64,000 nt of DNA. Origin: Pseudomonadota bacterium. Lineage in GTDB: Bacteria > Pseudomonadota > Alphaproteobacteria > Rhizobiales > Beijerinckiaceae. Both the position numbers and the translations under genes were made by a program. Below, one piece after another: positions 1-8,542 of the stretch. The stretch lies in assembly GCA_023386155.1 (NCBI GenBank), contig JAEWKH010000016.1, positions 1 through 64,000 on the forward strand, in the 5' to 3' direction. The notes below the pieces were generated by a model. That model was not told the DNA's origin and did not search any database. It was given only the letters and a program-made list of their open reading frames with translations. The first letter of the stretch is position 1, and the number at the start of each line of letters is the position of its first letter.

Positions 1-70
1 GGGCGTTCTGCGTGTTGGCGAGGTTGCGCAGGGCGGTGAGCGCCGAGGCATTGGTGAGAACTGAAGACAT
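1..70 (-). CDS. Flagellin, N-terminal fragment
   Basis: Only the first 23 codons lie in the window; the gene continues beyond base 1. The reading starts MSSVLTNASALTALRNLANT, the typical start of alphaproteobacterial flagellins, whose N-terminal helix packs into the filament core. An AAGGAAC ribosome site sits just before the ATG at 68-70. Flagellin is exported by the FlhAB/FliPQR gate and polymerises beyond FlgL; the flaF and flbT genes in this window control its secretion and mRNA. Paralogues outside the window cannot be excluded, so no fla letter is given. Confidence 0.85.
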   Translation of the reverse strand, partial: MSSVLTNASALTALRNLANTQNA

Positions 71-530
71 GTGTGTGTTCCTTGAATGAATGGATTGTTC
101 AGGGAATGTCGGAATCTAACCGACCCAGCGGAGTGGCATCATGCCTCGAGGAAATTCGATCCGCTGTTCACATGCATCCGGGCTTTTACCGGTAAAATAG
201 AATGGCGTCATGCCGAGCCAAAGTAACGGCTCTCTATAGTGCTGTCTTAACGCGTTCGATGTTGGGTTTCTCTCTGCGTCTGACACTATTTGTAGAAGCA
301 CATTCATCGCGCCGTCAAACAAGAACGGCGAACCGGCGGATTGTCTCTTGCATTTACCTTAACGATTGCTTGCGCAATTAAGGTCCGCGAGAGGCTTTAT
401 GGTTAACCGCCTATGGCGACGGGAAGCGGGAGGCTGAAAAAGAAGAAGGGCGGCTCTTGCGAACCGCCCTTCCCTTTTGGCCAAACTCTGGTCGGACATC
501 CTCTCCTTCCGGGCGGCGCCCTGCCCCGCG
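71..530. other. Intergenic region between flagellin and cheR
   Basis: This 460-base stretch upstream of the flagellin gene holds the cheR terminator at 438-471 and, at 364-383, a weak copy of the flagellar box (TTGCGCAAGC core on the minus strand) nearly 300 bases before the flagellin ATG. The stretch 116-322 is open on the minus strand but starts with TTG, lacks a ribosome site and resembles nothing I know. I read it as a long untranslated leader or promoter region. Confidence 0.4.
438..471 (-). terminator. Intrinsic terminator after cheR
   Basis: On the minus strand an 8-base-pair perfect stem (arms 464-471 and 446-453, AAGGGCGG/CCGCCCTT) with a 10-base loop is followed by CTTCTTTTTC. It lies 60 bases past the cheR stop and should end the flhA-to-cheR transcript before the flagellin gene, which therefore needs its own promoter. 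Confidence 0.8.
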
Positions 531-1385
531 TCATCGCATGCCGATCGCCCGTGGCACCGATGAGGCCGCCATCGAGGCGGACTTCGTGTAGAGGCCGCGA
601 TGGGCCGGATCGAGCGCCAAGGCGTCCGTGACCCCGAGCACGGTCTCGGAGGCGCCGAGCAGGAGCGAGCCGTCCGCCGCCATGATATTGGCGATCCTGC
701 GCAGCACATCGGCCTTGAGGGGCGCATCGAAATAGATCAGCACGTTGCGGCAATAGACGATGTCGAACGGGCCGAGACGGCTGAAATCGTCGAGCAGGTT
801 GAGGTAGCGGAAATCCACCATGGCGCGGATCTCGGGCGAGATCTGCCACTGGTCTCCGATCTGCGTGAAATACTTCACGAGGAGCCGGATCGGCAGGCCG
901 CGCTGTACCTCGAACTGGTTGTAGAGGCCCGCCTTCGCCTTCTCCAGCACTTCGGTGGAAATGTCGGACGCGACGATCTCGACGTGCCAGCCCGGCATTC
1001 GCCCGGATGCCTCCTTCAGGAGCATCGCCAGCGAGTACGGCTCCTGGCCGCTCGACGCTGCGGCGCACCAGATCCGCAGCCGTCGGCTGGAAGCCCGGTC
1101 CTTCAGGTATCTCGGTAGCAGCACATCCTGGAACAGGTCGAACGGCGACTTGTCCCGGAAGAAGAAGGTCTCGTTCGTCGTCATCGCCTCGATCGTCGCC
1201 TTCTCGAGTGCGATGGCGCGACCGGTTCTGATCTCCCGCACCAGATGCGAGAGGCTCTCGATCCGGAAGCGCGTGCACACGGACGAGAGGCGGCTCTCGA
1301 CGAGGTAGCGCTTGTCGGGCGTGAGCGCCAGGCCGGACCGGGCCTTGAGGAAGACGCGCAGGGCTTCGAATTCGGCTTCGGTCAT
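531..1385 (-). CDS. cheR: Chemotaxis methyltransferase CheR
   Basis: The 284-residue protein matches CheR in length and layout: an N-terminal helical domain (about 1-75) and a SAM-dependent methyltransferase domain with the glycine-poor AdoMet loop WCAAASSGQEPYS near residue 125 and YCRNVLIYF further on. CheR methylates glutamates in chemoreceptor adaptation helices, opposing CheB. Its ATG overlaps the stop of cheB by four bases (ATGA), and a strong terminator follows, so it is the last gene of the flhA operon. No receptor gene is seen in the window. Confidence 0.95.
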   Translation of the reverse strand: MTEAEFEALRVFLKARSGLALTPDKRYLVESRLSSVCTRFRIESLSHLVREIRTGRAIALEKATIEAMTTNETFFFRDKSPFDLFQDVLLPRYLKDRASSRRLRIWCAAASSGQEPYSLAMLLKEASGRMPGWHVEIVASDISTEVLEKAKAGLYNQFEVQRGLPIRLLVKYFTQIGDQWQISPEIRAMVDFRYLNLLDDFSRLGPFDIVYCRNVLIYFDAPLKADVLRRIANIMAADGSLLLGASETVLGVTDALALDPAHRGLYTKSASMAASSVPRAIGMR

Positions 1386-2494
1386 TTCGAAGCTCCGGTG
1401 ATGAGGCCTTTCAGCGAGCGGCCGATGGATTCGAGGGGAAGCACCTCCTGGGCGAGCCCCGCCTTCACGACGCTGCCCGGCATGCCCCAGACGATGCTCG
1501 TCGCCTCGTCCTGGGCGATCACGGTTGCGCCTGCCTTTGTGAGAAAGCGCGCGCCCTGAGTTCCGTCCGAGCCCATTCCGGTCAGGACGACGGCCAGCGC
1601 CGATGCGCCATAGACCGCCGCCGCCTCCCGGAACAGGACATCGACGGCCGGGCGACAGAAGTTTTCCGGAGGCCCGTCATTCAGCCTAATCGTCGCCCTG
1701 CTCCCGGAGGAGGAGACGCCCATGTGCCGCCCGCCAGGAGCGACGAGGATCGTTCCCGGAACGACGGGCTCCCCGTCCCGCGCCTCGCGGGCCGGAACGG
1801 ACAGCAGGCTTTGCAGGTGTTCCGCGAAGACTGCGGTGAACATCGCCGGCATGTGCTGAACGATCAGCACGGGGATGCTCGACAGCGCCGGCTTCATGTC
1901 CAGCAGGACGCGCTCAACGGCCCGCGGGCCGCCCGTGGAGGAGCCGATGAGAAGGCATTGCGGCTTCGTGGCGCCCGGCCTCCCGATCGCCGGCGCCCGT
2001 GGCGGGAGGACCGGGACCGGACGGGCATAGGGCCTGGCTGGACGGACCTTCGGCTCGCTCAGGGCACGCAGCTTCTCGATGAGGTCGCGGCGGAAATTCG
2101 CGGCCGCGCCGGCGGCGCGGGCGCTCTCGGGCTTTGCCAGGTAATCGACCGCGCCGAGCGAGAGGCATTTCAGCGAGATCTCGGCGTTGCGCTGGGTGAG
2201 CGTCGAGATCACGATCACCTTGCTCGCCGGGTGCGCCTTCATGATCAGCGGCAGGGCCGCAAGGCCGTCGACTTCCGGCATCTCGAGGTCGAGCAGAGTG
2301 ATGTCCGGCTTCGTGCGCTGCGCGCAATCGACCGCCATGCGGCCATTGGATGCCGTTGCGACGATGTCGAAGCCGCCCGCTTCCGTGAGCCATCGGCCGA
2401 TCATGCCACGGATGACGGCACTGTCGTCCACGATCATCACGCGCGTGAGGTGGTTCGGGGCGGGACTTGTCTGGGGTGCAGGAGAGAGGGACAT
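1382..2494 (-). CDS. cheB: Chemotaxis response regulator/methylesterase CheB
   Basis: The 370-residue protein has an N-terminal receiver (acidic pair in VDDS, phospho-acceptor Asp near residue 69 in LLDLEMP) and a C-terminal methylesterase with the Ser loop GSSTGG, the catalytic His of VQHMP and the Asp of GMGSDG. Phospho-CheB demethylates and deamidates receptors. I start at MSLSP, four bases after the cheY stop; an in-frame ATG 33 bases upstream would overlap cheY further. Translation is coupled to both neighbours. Confidence 0.95.
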   Translation of the reverse strand: MSLSPAPQTSPAPNHLTRVMIVDDSAVIRGMIGRWLTEAGGFDIVATASNGRMAVDCAQRTKPDITLLDLEMPEVDGLAALPLIMKAHPASKVIVISTLTQRNAEISLKCLSLGAVDYLAKPESARAAGAAANFRRDLIEKLRALSEPKVRPARPYARPVPVLPPRAPAIGRPGATKPQCLLIGSSTGGPRAVERVLLDMKPALSSIPVLIVQHMPAMFTAVFAEHLQSLLSVPAREARDGEPVVPGTILVAPGGRHMGVSSSGSRATIRLNDGPPENFCRPAVDVLFREAAAVYGASALAVVLTGMGSDGTQGARFLTKAGATVIAQDEATSIVWGMPGSVVKAGLAQEVLPLESIGRSLKGLITGASK

Positions 2495-2498
2495 CGTC

Positions 2499-2882
2499 TC
2501 ACGCCGAATGGGATGCGGGAAGAACACCGAGCCCGTAGAGCTTGGTCGCGAGGATATCCTTGTCGAAGGGCTTCATGACGTACTCGTCCGCGCCAGCCTC
2601 CAAGGCCCGCGTGATATGGTCCAGGCCGTTCTCCGTCGTGCAGAACACGACCTTCGGCACTTGCCCCTCCGGCGTGCTGCGCAGCGCCTTGAGGAAGCTG
2701 TAGCCATCCATGACAGGCATGTTCCAGTCGAGGAGGATCACGTCCGGCATCTCGACCTGGCAGGCTCTCAGGCCGGCCTCGCCGTTCTCGGCTTCCGAGA
2801 CGCGAAAGTCCAGGCTTTCTACGATTTCGCGGGAAACCTTGCGGATCACGCGGGAGTCATCAATGATCAGGCAATAGTTCAT
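2499..2882 (-). CDS. cheY: CheY-type response regulator (first copy)
   Basis: This single-domain receiver of 127 residues has all switch residues: Asp pair in IIDDS, phospho-acceptor in LLDWNMP, Thr in CTT and Lys in MKPFD. It lies next to cheB and cheR but apart from the cheA operon, which has its own cheY at 41844. In Sinorhizobium one CheY drives the motor and the other acts as phosphate sink; which role this copy has cannot be told from sequence. It is the sixth downstream gene of the flhA operon. Confidence 0.9.
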   Translation of the reverse strand: MNYCLIIDDSRVIRKVSREIVESLDFRVSEAENGEAGLRACQVEMPDVILLDWNMPVMDGYSFLKALRSTPEGQVPKVVFCTTENGLDHITRALEAGADEYVMKPFDKDILATKLYGLGVLPASHSA

Positions 2883-2933
2883 AAAAATTTTCCCAGGCGT
2901 CTCCGCCCCGCCGCCTTATATCAAGCGCCGGCG

Positions 2934-3383
2934 TCAGGAACGGATGTCGGATTTATCGACGAAGTTGAAATTCTCGACCAAGATTTCTCTGACGATCTCG
3001 GCGCCTAAACGCTTGTTGATCCGTTCACGGACATTCGTGATCATCCCATTGACGTTGTAGCGGGAGAGCCTCTTGAAATCGAGCGTCTCGTCAGCGTACA
3101 CGTAGCGAAAGACCTCGTCCTGGATGAAGGCTTCCGGCGGCACCGAGATCTCGCGCAGGGTTTTCGCATCGGCCGTAAAGACCAGGTTCGCGATCACATA
3201 GCCCTGCACGGCTCCTTCCGCGACGATCGGGATATTCATCGGGGGCAGCTTCTTGTACTGCAGCCCTTCGTAATTTCCCTTTTCCTCCACAGGCGGCCTG
3301 CCGACGGTCCAGGTCACGGCCGCGTAGCACGATGCCAGCGTCACGGCACAGACCCAGAAACCTGCCATGACGTTCCTTATCAT
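2934..3383 (-). CDS. Unknown membrane-anchored flagellar-operon protein, FliL-like layout
   Basis: The 149-residue protein has one N-terminal membrane segment (about residues 5-26) and a periplasmic domain ending in RLGAEIVREILVENFNFVD. That layout, including a C-terminal tail rich in REIL/EN motifs, recalls FliL, although a true fliL lies at 29093. The start at MIRNV overlaps the flgN-like stop by four bases; longer in-frame starts would lie inside that gene. Its place between a chaperone gene and cheY suggests a motor or basal-body role, which is inference. Confidence 0.6.
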   Translation of the reverse strand: MIRNVMAGFWVCAVTLASCYAAVTWTVGRPPVEEKGNYEGLQYKKLPPMNIPIVAEGAVQGYVIANLVFTADAKTLREISVPPEAFIQDEVFRYVYADETLDFKRLSRYNVNGMITNVRERINKRLGAEIVREILVENFNFVDKSDIRS

Positions 3384-3772
3384 GCGCCGAGGCCCGCCCT
3401 GTTCATGTGCGCCGAGTAAGTGCTGTCGGACTCCGCGTTCTGAATCGCGTTCGAGATGATGCCGGCCACCTCCTGCACCGCATGCATGTGGCGCCGCAGA
3501 ATGTCCTGGTTGGCCTCGATCTTGGCCTGGAGGCTCTGGAGGCGCGTCGTCGCCTTCTGATCGAGCGCATGGATCTCGGCCGTCCTGACGATCCGGCTGA
3601 TCTCGAGAAGGCACTGGCTCTTGCGCCGGGTAAACTCTTCGAGGCTGGAGAGGTCACGCGCCATGAGGGCGGCCGTTTCCATGTCCAGGGTTTCTTCCAG
3701 GCGATCGAGGGATTTCATCAGCATCGTGTTGGTTCCTGCTTTCTGGTGACGGTCAGCCATCATCCTCGTCAT
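3380..3772 (-). CDS. FlgN-like flagellar export chaperone
   Basis: This 130-residue all-helical protein starts in the ATGA overlap with flgJ and ends in an ATGA overlap with the next gene. Heptad-like leucines and a central helix pair rich in Q, K and R fit the FlgN family, which keeps FlgK and FlgL soluble and delivers them to the export gate. Sequence identity in this family is low, so the call rests on size, helicity and operon position. MLMKSLDRLEETLD, 17 residues in, is an alternative start. Confidence 0.6.
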   Translation of the reverse strand: MTRMMADRHQKAGTNTMLMKSLDRLEETLDMETAALMARDLSSLEEFTRRKSQCLLEISRIVRTAEIHALDQKATTRLQSLQAKIEANQDILRRHMHAVQEVAGIISNAIQNAESDSTYSAHMNRAGLGA

Positions 3773-4272
3773 GTCTTGCGGGGCGAGCTTATGCCGGAGA
3801 AGCTCGGAGCGGCCGGGATATCTGCGGACACTCCGCCCTCCCGCGAGTCCAGAAGCCGCTTCGCGATTCCGATGCCGCCCGCCCTTGAGATCTGGGCTCC
3901 GATCTGCTCGGCCATCATGGATTTCCAGATGGAGCCGGCATTGCCCTTGCCATAGGTGTTCTCCGCATCCTTCGGGAGCATGGACTCCACGAACGTCTGG
4001 AGAATATAGGCCTCGAATTCCTGGTGAGCCTTCTTCGTTCTGGCGGCGCTCGTCGATTCCGCATCGTTGCGGAGCGAGTTCCGCAAGGTGTAGACGTCGG
4101 CGCCGGATGCCATGAGAGGCTGCCCGGCCACGGACTTCACCGCATCCTCGAAGCTGGCGCCATCCACGGCGGATGCACCGTTGAGAAGCTTCTGCGCCGC
4201 AGCCTGATAACGGGCGGGATCGGCTGCTCTAGCTACGTCGCTGACAATATCTGAAGGCGGGCTGATCGCCAT
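3769..4272 (-). CDS. flgJ: FlgJ-type rod-binding protein without muramidase domain (CheL-like)
   Basis: The 167-residue protein carries the rod-binding domain, recognisable from FEAYILQTFVESMLPK and the GNAGSIWKSMMAEQIG stretch. The C-terminal glucosaminidase half present in enteric FlgJ is absent, as in other alphaproteobacteria, where this protein is often called CheL. It caps the growing rod in the periplasm and recruits a separate lytic enzyme; the transglycosylase at 21417 is a candidate partner. I start at MAISPP; an ATG 33 bases upstream is possible. Confidence 0.85.
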   Translation of the reverse strand: MAISPPSDIVSDVARAADPARYQAAAQKLLNGASAVDGASFEDAVKSVAGQPLMASGADVYTLRNSLRNDAESTSAARTKKAHQEFEAYILQTFVESMLPKDAENTYGKGNAGSIWKSMMAEQIGAQISRAGGIGIAKRLLDSREGGVSADIPAAPSFSGISSPRKT

Positions 4273-4322
4273 CTCGCATCTCTCAAGTTTCCATGCTCGA
4301 GACAACTTGTAATCCGGCTAGC

Positions 4323-4721
4323 TTACGGGAAGCTTGCGCTGCGTCCTTTTGCAAGCGCTTCGAGAATGGATGAGAGGTCCTTCTTCTCGACCTCCCGCCG
4401 TTCCAGATCCTTGAGACCGGTCAGCATCTTCTCCGTGCGCTTCGTCTGCATGGCCTTATCGATGGCGAAGGCCTTCTGCGCCACCTTCGTCTTCTCCACG
4501 ACATTGGCCTGGGACGCCAGGCTCTGCAACCGTTTGGCCGCGACATCGACGAAGAGGCCGTGAAGCGTCTCGTGGTCGTTCATCGTACGGATGAGCGTCT
4601 CCTGGGCGAGCTTGAGCTCGGAGGCCTCCCGATCGAGCTTGGCGAGCTTCAGCTCGGCCTCCTTCTGGAGATGCTGCTGCACTTTCAGGATGCGGTCGAT
4701 TTTGCGGATTCTCTGCTTCAT
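4323..4721 (-). CDS. FliJ-like coiled-coil protein
   Basis: This 132-residue basic protein is almost wholly predicted coiled coil, with charged heptads from residue 5 to 120 and no membrane segment. In size, charge and position beside export-gate genes it resembles FliJ/YscO, the stalk that links the FliI ATPase to FlhA. It starts five bases after fliR stops. No short FliJ signature can be named, so the assignment is by architecture. Confidence 0.55.
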   Translation of the reverse strand: MKQRIRKIDRILKVQQHLQKEAELKLAKLDREASELKLAQETLIRTMNDHETLHGLFVDVAAKRLQSLASQANVVEKTKVAQKAFAIDKAMQTKRTEKMLTGLKDLERREVEKKDLSSILEALAKGRSASFP

Positions 4722-4726
4722 TCGCC

Positions 4727-5482
4727 CTATCCGTCCCGAAGCCAGGTTGAGAATGCCTCCATGAAGAGGAGCACATAGTCACTTGCCGCGAAGTAAACGA
4801 TGAAGAACCCGCCGAGCATGATGAAGGGCGTCGCCAGGAAATACACCGGGATCTGCGGCGTAAGCTTGTTCGTGAGACCAACCGCCAGGTTGACGACGAC
4901 CGAGTACAGGATGAAGGGGCTGCTGATCCTGAGGGCCAGGACGAACGCGACGCTGATCTGATCGACGAGCTGTGTGAGAGAGAGGCTCGTGCCCAAGCCC
5001 TCGCCCAATGGCAGCCGCGAATAGGAGGCTATGAGACCGCGAAACAGCTCCCAGTGAAGGTCGGACAGGAAGAGGATGGCGGTCGCCACCATCATGATGA
5101 ACGAACTGATCGCCGGAAGAGGCTCTGCCTCGTCGATCGGCGTGCCCGGCATGCTGCCGAGGCTCAGGGCCATCGCCACGGCACTGAGCATGGTCTGCAG
5201 GGCCAGGAAGTACACGCGCCCCAGCAACCCGATCAGGATGCCTGTCAGGAGTTCCGTTCCGATATAGACCAGGATTACCGCGGGGACCTGGGACGTGATG
5301 CCGGCCTGAACCTTCTCGAGAAGGACCGGCGCCAGCGCCAGACTGGTGGCAAGGCCTATGAAGAGCCGCACCTGAACCGGGATCCGGTTACTCGAGAATC
5401 CCGGAGCGATCATCAGGCATCCACCAATCCGGCAGAAGATCAGGAAGATCCCCAGCAGAAGATCAGGGGTTATCTCGTTCAC
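4727..5482 (-). CDS. fliR: Flagellar export gate protein FliR
   Basis: A 251-residue polytopic membrane protein with about six hydrophobic segments and the conserved LGSMPGTPID loop and PQIPVYF motif of FliR. It forms the export gate with FliP and FliQ. The start is a GTG at 5480-5482 overlapping the flhA stop (GTGA), which gives NEITPDLLL as the N-terminus; a much longer upstream open frame is only antisense reading through flhA. The order flhA-fliR matches rhizobia. Confidence 0.93.
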   Translation of the reverse strand: MNEITPDLLLGIFLIFCRIGGCLMIAPGFSSNRIPVQVRLFIGLATSLALAPVLLEKVQAGITSQVPAVILVYIGTELLTGILIGLLGRVYFLALQTMLSAVAMALSLGSMPGTPIDEAEPLPAISSFIMMVATAILFLSDLHWELFRGLIASYSRLPLGEGLGTSLSLTQLVDQISVAFVLALRISSPFILYSVVVNLAVGLTNKLTPQIPVYFLATPFIMLGGFFIVYFAASDYVLLFMEAFSTWLRDG

Positions 5483-7554
5483 GAGATGGTTCCGAGCGAG
5501 TTGACCTCGACCCCCCGGGCGATCTCCAGATGCGACAGAACCGGCAAGGAAGAGAACATGCGCTCGATAATCATGCGCACATAGGGACGCGCATCCGGCG
5601 CGGTCACGACGGCGAAGGTGTGCACCTGGCCCATGCGGGTCTTGATGGCCTCGGACGCCTCGGCCCCGAATTGCTCGACGAGGCGCGGATCGATGTCGAA
5701 CTCGACGACATCGCCCTTCGCGTCCCGCTTCAGACTCTGGTGGAATGCGATATCCCACTTGTTGCCGAGCCTCAGCACATTCAATGCTCCCCCCTCGGCG
5801 AGATCGCCGCAGATCTGCTGGGCGATGCGCACGCGCACGTGCTCCACCAATTGTTCGGCCCGGCGCGCATGGGGAGCGATCTCGGCGATCGCCTCGAGGA
5901 TCAGGCTCAGGTTGCGGATGGAGACCCGCTCGGCCAGCAGGAGCTTCAGGACCGATTGAAGGCCCGAATAGGAGATCTGCGAAGGGCAGATATCGTCGAG
6001 CAGGCGCTTGTACTCGGAATCGAGACCGTCCAGGAGATTTCGGACATCCTTGTATGACAGGAGCTGGGGCAGGTTGTTGCGAATGACTTCGCTCAGATGC
6101 GTGAGGAGGACCGATGCCCCGTCCACCGCTTGAAAACCCTGCCGCTTGATCTCGCTCAGATAGACGTCCGAGACCCACATGGCCTTCATGCCGAAAGCCG
6201 GCTCGCGTACCTCGTCCCCCGGCACGTCCGGGACCGGGCCATCGCCGATCACGACGAGAAGGTCGCCCGGGCGGACTTCCTGCGTCGCCACAACGGTGCC
6301 GTGGATCTTGATCTGGTAGCTCTTGGGAGGGATCATGAGGCTGTCGGAGAGCTTCACGTCCGGCAGGACGAAGCCGTAATCCTGAGCGAATTTCTTGCGC
6401 ATCTTGCCGACGCGGTGTGCCAGATCCCCATGGGCGCTCGCAAGGTGGGATGCCAGATGCTTGCCGAGGCAGAGTTCGATTTCGGCAAGCTTCAGCGATT
6501 CCTTGACCGAGTCCCGTGTCTCGAGAAGGTTCTTCTGCTGTTCCTCCGCGATCTTCGCCTTCGCCTGCGCCTCCCGGTCGGCCCTTTGCTTGGGGATCGA
6601 ATAGGCGACGAATCCCATGCAGCCGCCGAGCAGCAGGAACGGGATCATCGGCAGGCCGGGCACGATGGCAAAGACGAACATCAGCGCGGCGGCGACCATG
6701 AGGGCCCTGGGATAGGCGCCAAGCTGCCCGAGCACCGCCTGCTGTGCCTGACCCCTCGTTCCTCCCTTCGAGACCAGGAGGCCGGCGGCCAGCGAGACCA
6801 CGAGCGCCGGAATCTGGCTGACCAGTCCGTCACCTACGGAGAGCTGGACGAAGACGTCGGCTGCCTTCGACAGAGGCATGCCGTGTCGCGTGACGCCGAT
6901 GACGATGCCGCCGAAGATGTTGACGGCGATCGTGATCAGGCTCGCGACAGCCTCGCCGCGAACGAACTTCGAGGCGCCGTCCATGGAGCCGAAGAAGGCA
7001 CTTTCCTCCTCGAGCTCGCGCCGCCTCTTCTGCGCCTCCTTCTCATCGATCATGCCGGCGGAGAGATCCGCGTCGATAGCCATCTGCTTGCCGGGAATGG
7101 CGTCGAGCGTGAACCGCGCTCCCACCTCGGCGATGCGGGTCGCGCCCTTGGTGATGACCAGGAAATTGACCGTGATCAGGATGATGAAGACGACGATGCC
7201 GATGACGAAATCGCCGCTCATCACGAATTGCGAGAAGCCGCTGATCACGTGACCCGCGGCGTCGACGCCTTTGTGGCCATCCGACAGGATAAGCCGGGTC
7301 GAGGCAATACTCAGCGCCAGACGCAACAAAGTTGCAATAAGAAGGACTGTTGGAAATGCCGAGAACTCAAGCGGCTTCTGAATCCAGAGCGCCACCATCA
7401 GGATCAGGACCGACAGCGCCACCGAAAGGGCAAGGCCCATGTCGATCGCAAGCGGCGGAATGGGGAGAAAGAGAATGGCAAGGATGCCGACTACAGCGCC
7501 GGCGAATGCCAGATCCCTGCCGCGTCCCTGGACTGAAACTTCACTTGCTTCCAT
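5479..7554 (-). CDS. flhA: Flagellar export gate protein FlhA
   Basis: This 691-residue protein has eight predicted membrane segments in the first 330 residues, the FHIPEP signature around GATRIAEVGARF and LDAIPGKQMAID, and a large cytoplasmic C-terminal domain that docks chaperone-substrate complexes. It is the first gene of a nine-gene minus-strand operon reaching cheR. A copy of the flagellar box lies 50 bases upstream of its ATG. Length is normal for the family. Confidence 0.97.
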   Translation of the reverse strand: MEASEVSVQGRGRDLAFAGAVVGILAILFLPIPPLAIDMGLALSVALSVLILMVALWIQKPLEFSAFPTVLLIATLLRLALSIASTRLILSDGHKGVDAAGHVISGFSQFVMSGDFVIGIVVFIILITVNFLVITKGATRIAEVGARFTLDAIPGKQMAIDADLSAGMIDEKEAQKRRRELEEESAFFGSMDGASKFVRGEAVASLITIAVNIFGGIVIGVTRHGMPLSKAADVFVQLSVGDGLVSQIPALVVSLAAGLLVSKGGTRGQAQQAVLGQLGAYPRALMVAAALMFVFAIVPGLPMIPFLLLGGCMGFVAYSIPKQRADREAQAKAKIAEEQQKNLLETRDSVKESLKLAEIELCLGKHLASHLASAHGDLAHRVGKMRKKFAQDYGFVLPDVKLSDSLMIPPKSYQIKIHGTVVATQEVRPGDLLVVIGDGPVPDVPGDEVREPAFGMKAMWVSDVYLSEIKRQGFQAVDGASVLLTHLSEVIRNNLPQLLSYKDVRNLLDGLDSEYKRLLDDICPSQISYSGLQSVLKLLLAERVSIRNLSLILEAIAEIAPHARRAEQLVEHVRVRIAQQICGDLAEGGALNVLRLGNKWDIAFHQSLKRDAKGDVVEFDIDPRLVEQFGAEASEAIKTRMGQVHTFAVVTAPDARPYVRMIIERMFSSLPVLSHLEIARGVEVNSLGTIS

Positions 7555-7603
7555 GTGCCTGTCAGCTCAACGGATGAACGATGAGTCTGACACATGGACC
7601 ATG

Positions 7604-7620
7604 AAGCTTGCGCGAGGGTC
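7604..7620 (-). promoter_or_regulatory. Flagellar operon box upstream of flhA
   Basis: On the minus strand the sequence reads GACCCTCGCGCAAGCTT, a match to the TCRYRCAAGS core shared by six flagellar operons in this window. It lies 50 bases before the flhA ATG. Whether it is an operator for FtcR/Rem or part of a promoter cannot be decided from sequence. Confidence 0.6.
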
Positions 7621-7689
7621 GCAGACCGGCCTCGAAAGCTGTCTTGCACCTACACAAGATGGCCGGATCACGACGTCCCAAGGCAGCGG

Positions 7690-7800
7690 GGATCCGGAAA
7701 ACCGGATCCACTTTTCACTGACGTGGCCCTACGGGTCGCTGACGCGACTCTCTGGGTCCGCGCGATGCGCTAGAGCATTTTTCGGCGAAGTGGATCCGGT
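7690..7800. repeat. Stem-loop repeat family member beside flhA
   Basis: The interval begins with a perfect hairpin (GGATCCGG-AAAA-CCGGATCC, about 7690-7709) and contains CCACTTTTC, GGGTCCGCGCGATGCGC and GAAGTGGATCCGG, words shared with the repeats at 48188, 49959, 50446 and 59631. With the terminator next to it, it fills the 308-base gap between flhA and fliQ; I see no gene in that gap. Confidence 0.6.
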
Positions 7801-7832
7801 TCGTCGTCAAAAAATGCGGCACAACAAAGAAG

Positions 7833-7864
7833 AGAGCTGATTCCATGCCAGTGGAAACAGCTCT
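7833..7864 (-). terminator. Terminator-like hairpin after fliQ
   Basis: AGAGCTG and CAGCTCT arms enclose a second pair TTCCA/TGGAA, giving a 12-base-pair stem with one mismatch. On the minus strand it is followed by CTTCTTTGTTG, a T-rich tract. It overlaps the fliQ stop codon and should end the flgE-to-fliQ transcript. Confidence 0.6.
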
Positions 7865-8129
7865 AGAACCCTGTTACAATCTTGCCGTAGACCAGTTCCG
7901 TGAAGGCGAAGATCTGCGACCCGACGAAGGATCCGGTCACGAGGGCGACCACCAGGATGGCGATGATCTTCGGAATGAACGTGAGGGTGACTTCCTGGAT
8001 CTGCGTCAGGGCCTGAACCAGGGCGATGACGATGCCGATGATCATTGCGGCTGCGACGGCCGGTCCTGCCGCAATGATGACGGTCCAAATGGCTGCCCGC
8101 ACGAGTTCCAGGGCGTCGACTTCATTCAT
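7863..8129 (-). CDS. fliQ: Flagellar export gate protein FliQ
   Basis: An 88-residue protein with two membrane hairpin helices and the family pattern ALTQIQEVTLTFIPKI between them. FliQ subunits stack with FliP and FliR in the export gate. It is the last gene of the flgE operon, two bases after flgD. Its separation from fliP (28284) and fliR (4727) is as in rhizobia. Confidence 0.95.
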   Translation of the reverse strand: MNEVDALELVRAAIWTVIIAAGPAVAAAMIIGIVIALVQALTQIQEVTLTFIPKIIAILVVALVTGSFVGSQIFAFTELVYGKIVTGF

Positions 8130-8131
8130 CG

Positions 8132-8527
8132 TCAGCTCACAATGATGCCTGGGCCGAGAAGGAGGTACGTTCCGTCCTTGAGCTTGGCGACGGCGCCTTC
8201 ATTCGTGATCGTGACGGACGACACCTCGCCGGAGACCTTGCCGTCGGCGGTCGTGACCGTCCGGCCGATGACGCTGTCGGCCTGCGACCACGCCGACGAA
8301 GTCAACAGGGCATCGAGCTTGGAGTTGCTCTTCACGGCCTGCTCGACTTGAGAGAACGTGGCGAGCTGAGCCATGTAGTCGGTCGACTTCATGGGTTCGG
8401 TCGGATCCTGGTTCTTCATCTGCGTGAGCAGCAGCTTCAGGAAGTTGTCGTAGCCCACGGTCGAAGACGACCCGGTTGTGGATGTCCGCTGCGTTGAATA
8501 GGCGTTGGAGACGGAGGAAACGTTCAT
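8132..8527 (-). CDS. flgD: Hook-cap/hook assembly protein FlgD
   Basis: The 131-residue protein has the FlgD N-terminal signature FLKLLLTQMKNQDPTEPM and QLATFSQVEQ, which directs export and hook capping. It lacks most of the Ig-like C-terminal half of enteric FlgD, a short form common in alphaproteobacteria. It is needed for FlgE polymerisation and lies downstream of flgE, flgK, flgL, flaF and flbT in the same orientation. Confidence 0.93.
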   Translation of the reverse strand: MNVSSVSNAYSTQRTSTTGSSSTVGYDNFLKLLLTQMKNQDPTEPMKSTDYMAQLATFSQVEQAVKSNSKLDALLTSSAWSQADSVIGRTVTTADGKVSGEVSSVTITNEGAVAKLKDGTYLLLGPGIIVS

Positions 8528-8542
8528 GATCGTGCTCCTGAC

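Noticed and set aside
116..322. Possible 68-codon gene upstream of flagellin
   Set aside because: TTG start, no ribosome site, no known similarity; more likely leader sequence.
5485..6178. Upstream extension of the fliR frame
   Set aside because: It reads through flhA in another frame; the GTG overlapping the flhA stop gives the normal FliR N-terminus.
6097..7536. Open frame of 479 codons opposite flhA
   Set aside because: His/Asp/Arg-rich antisense reading of flhA, composition unlike a folded protein.
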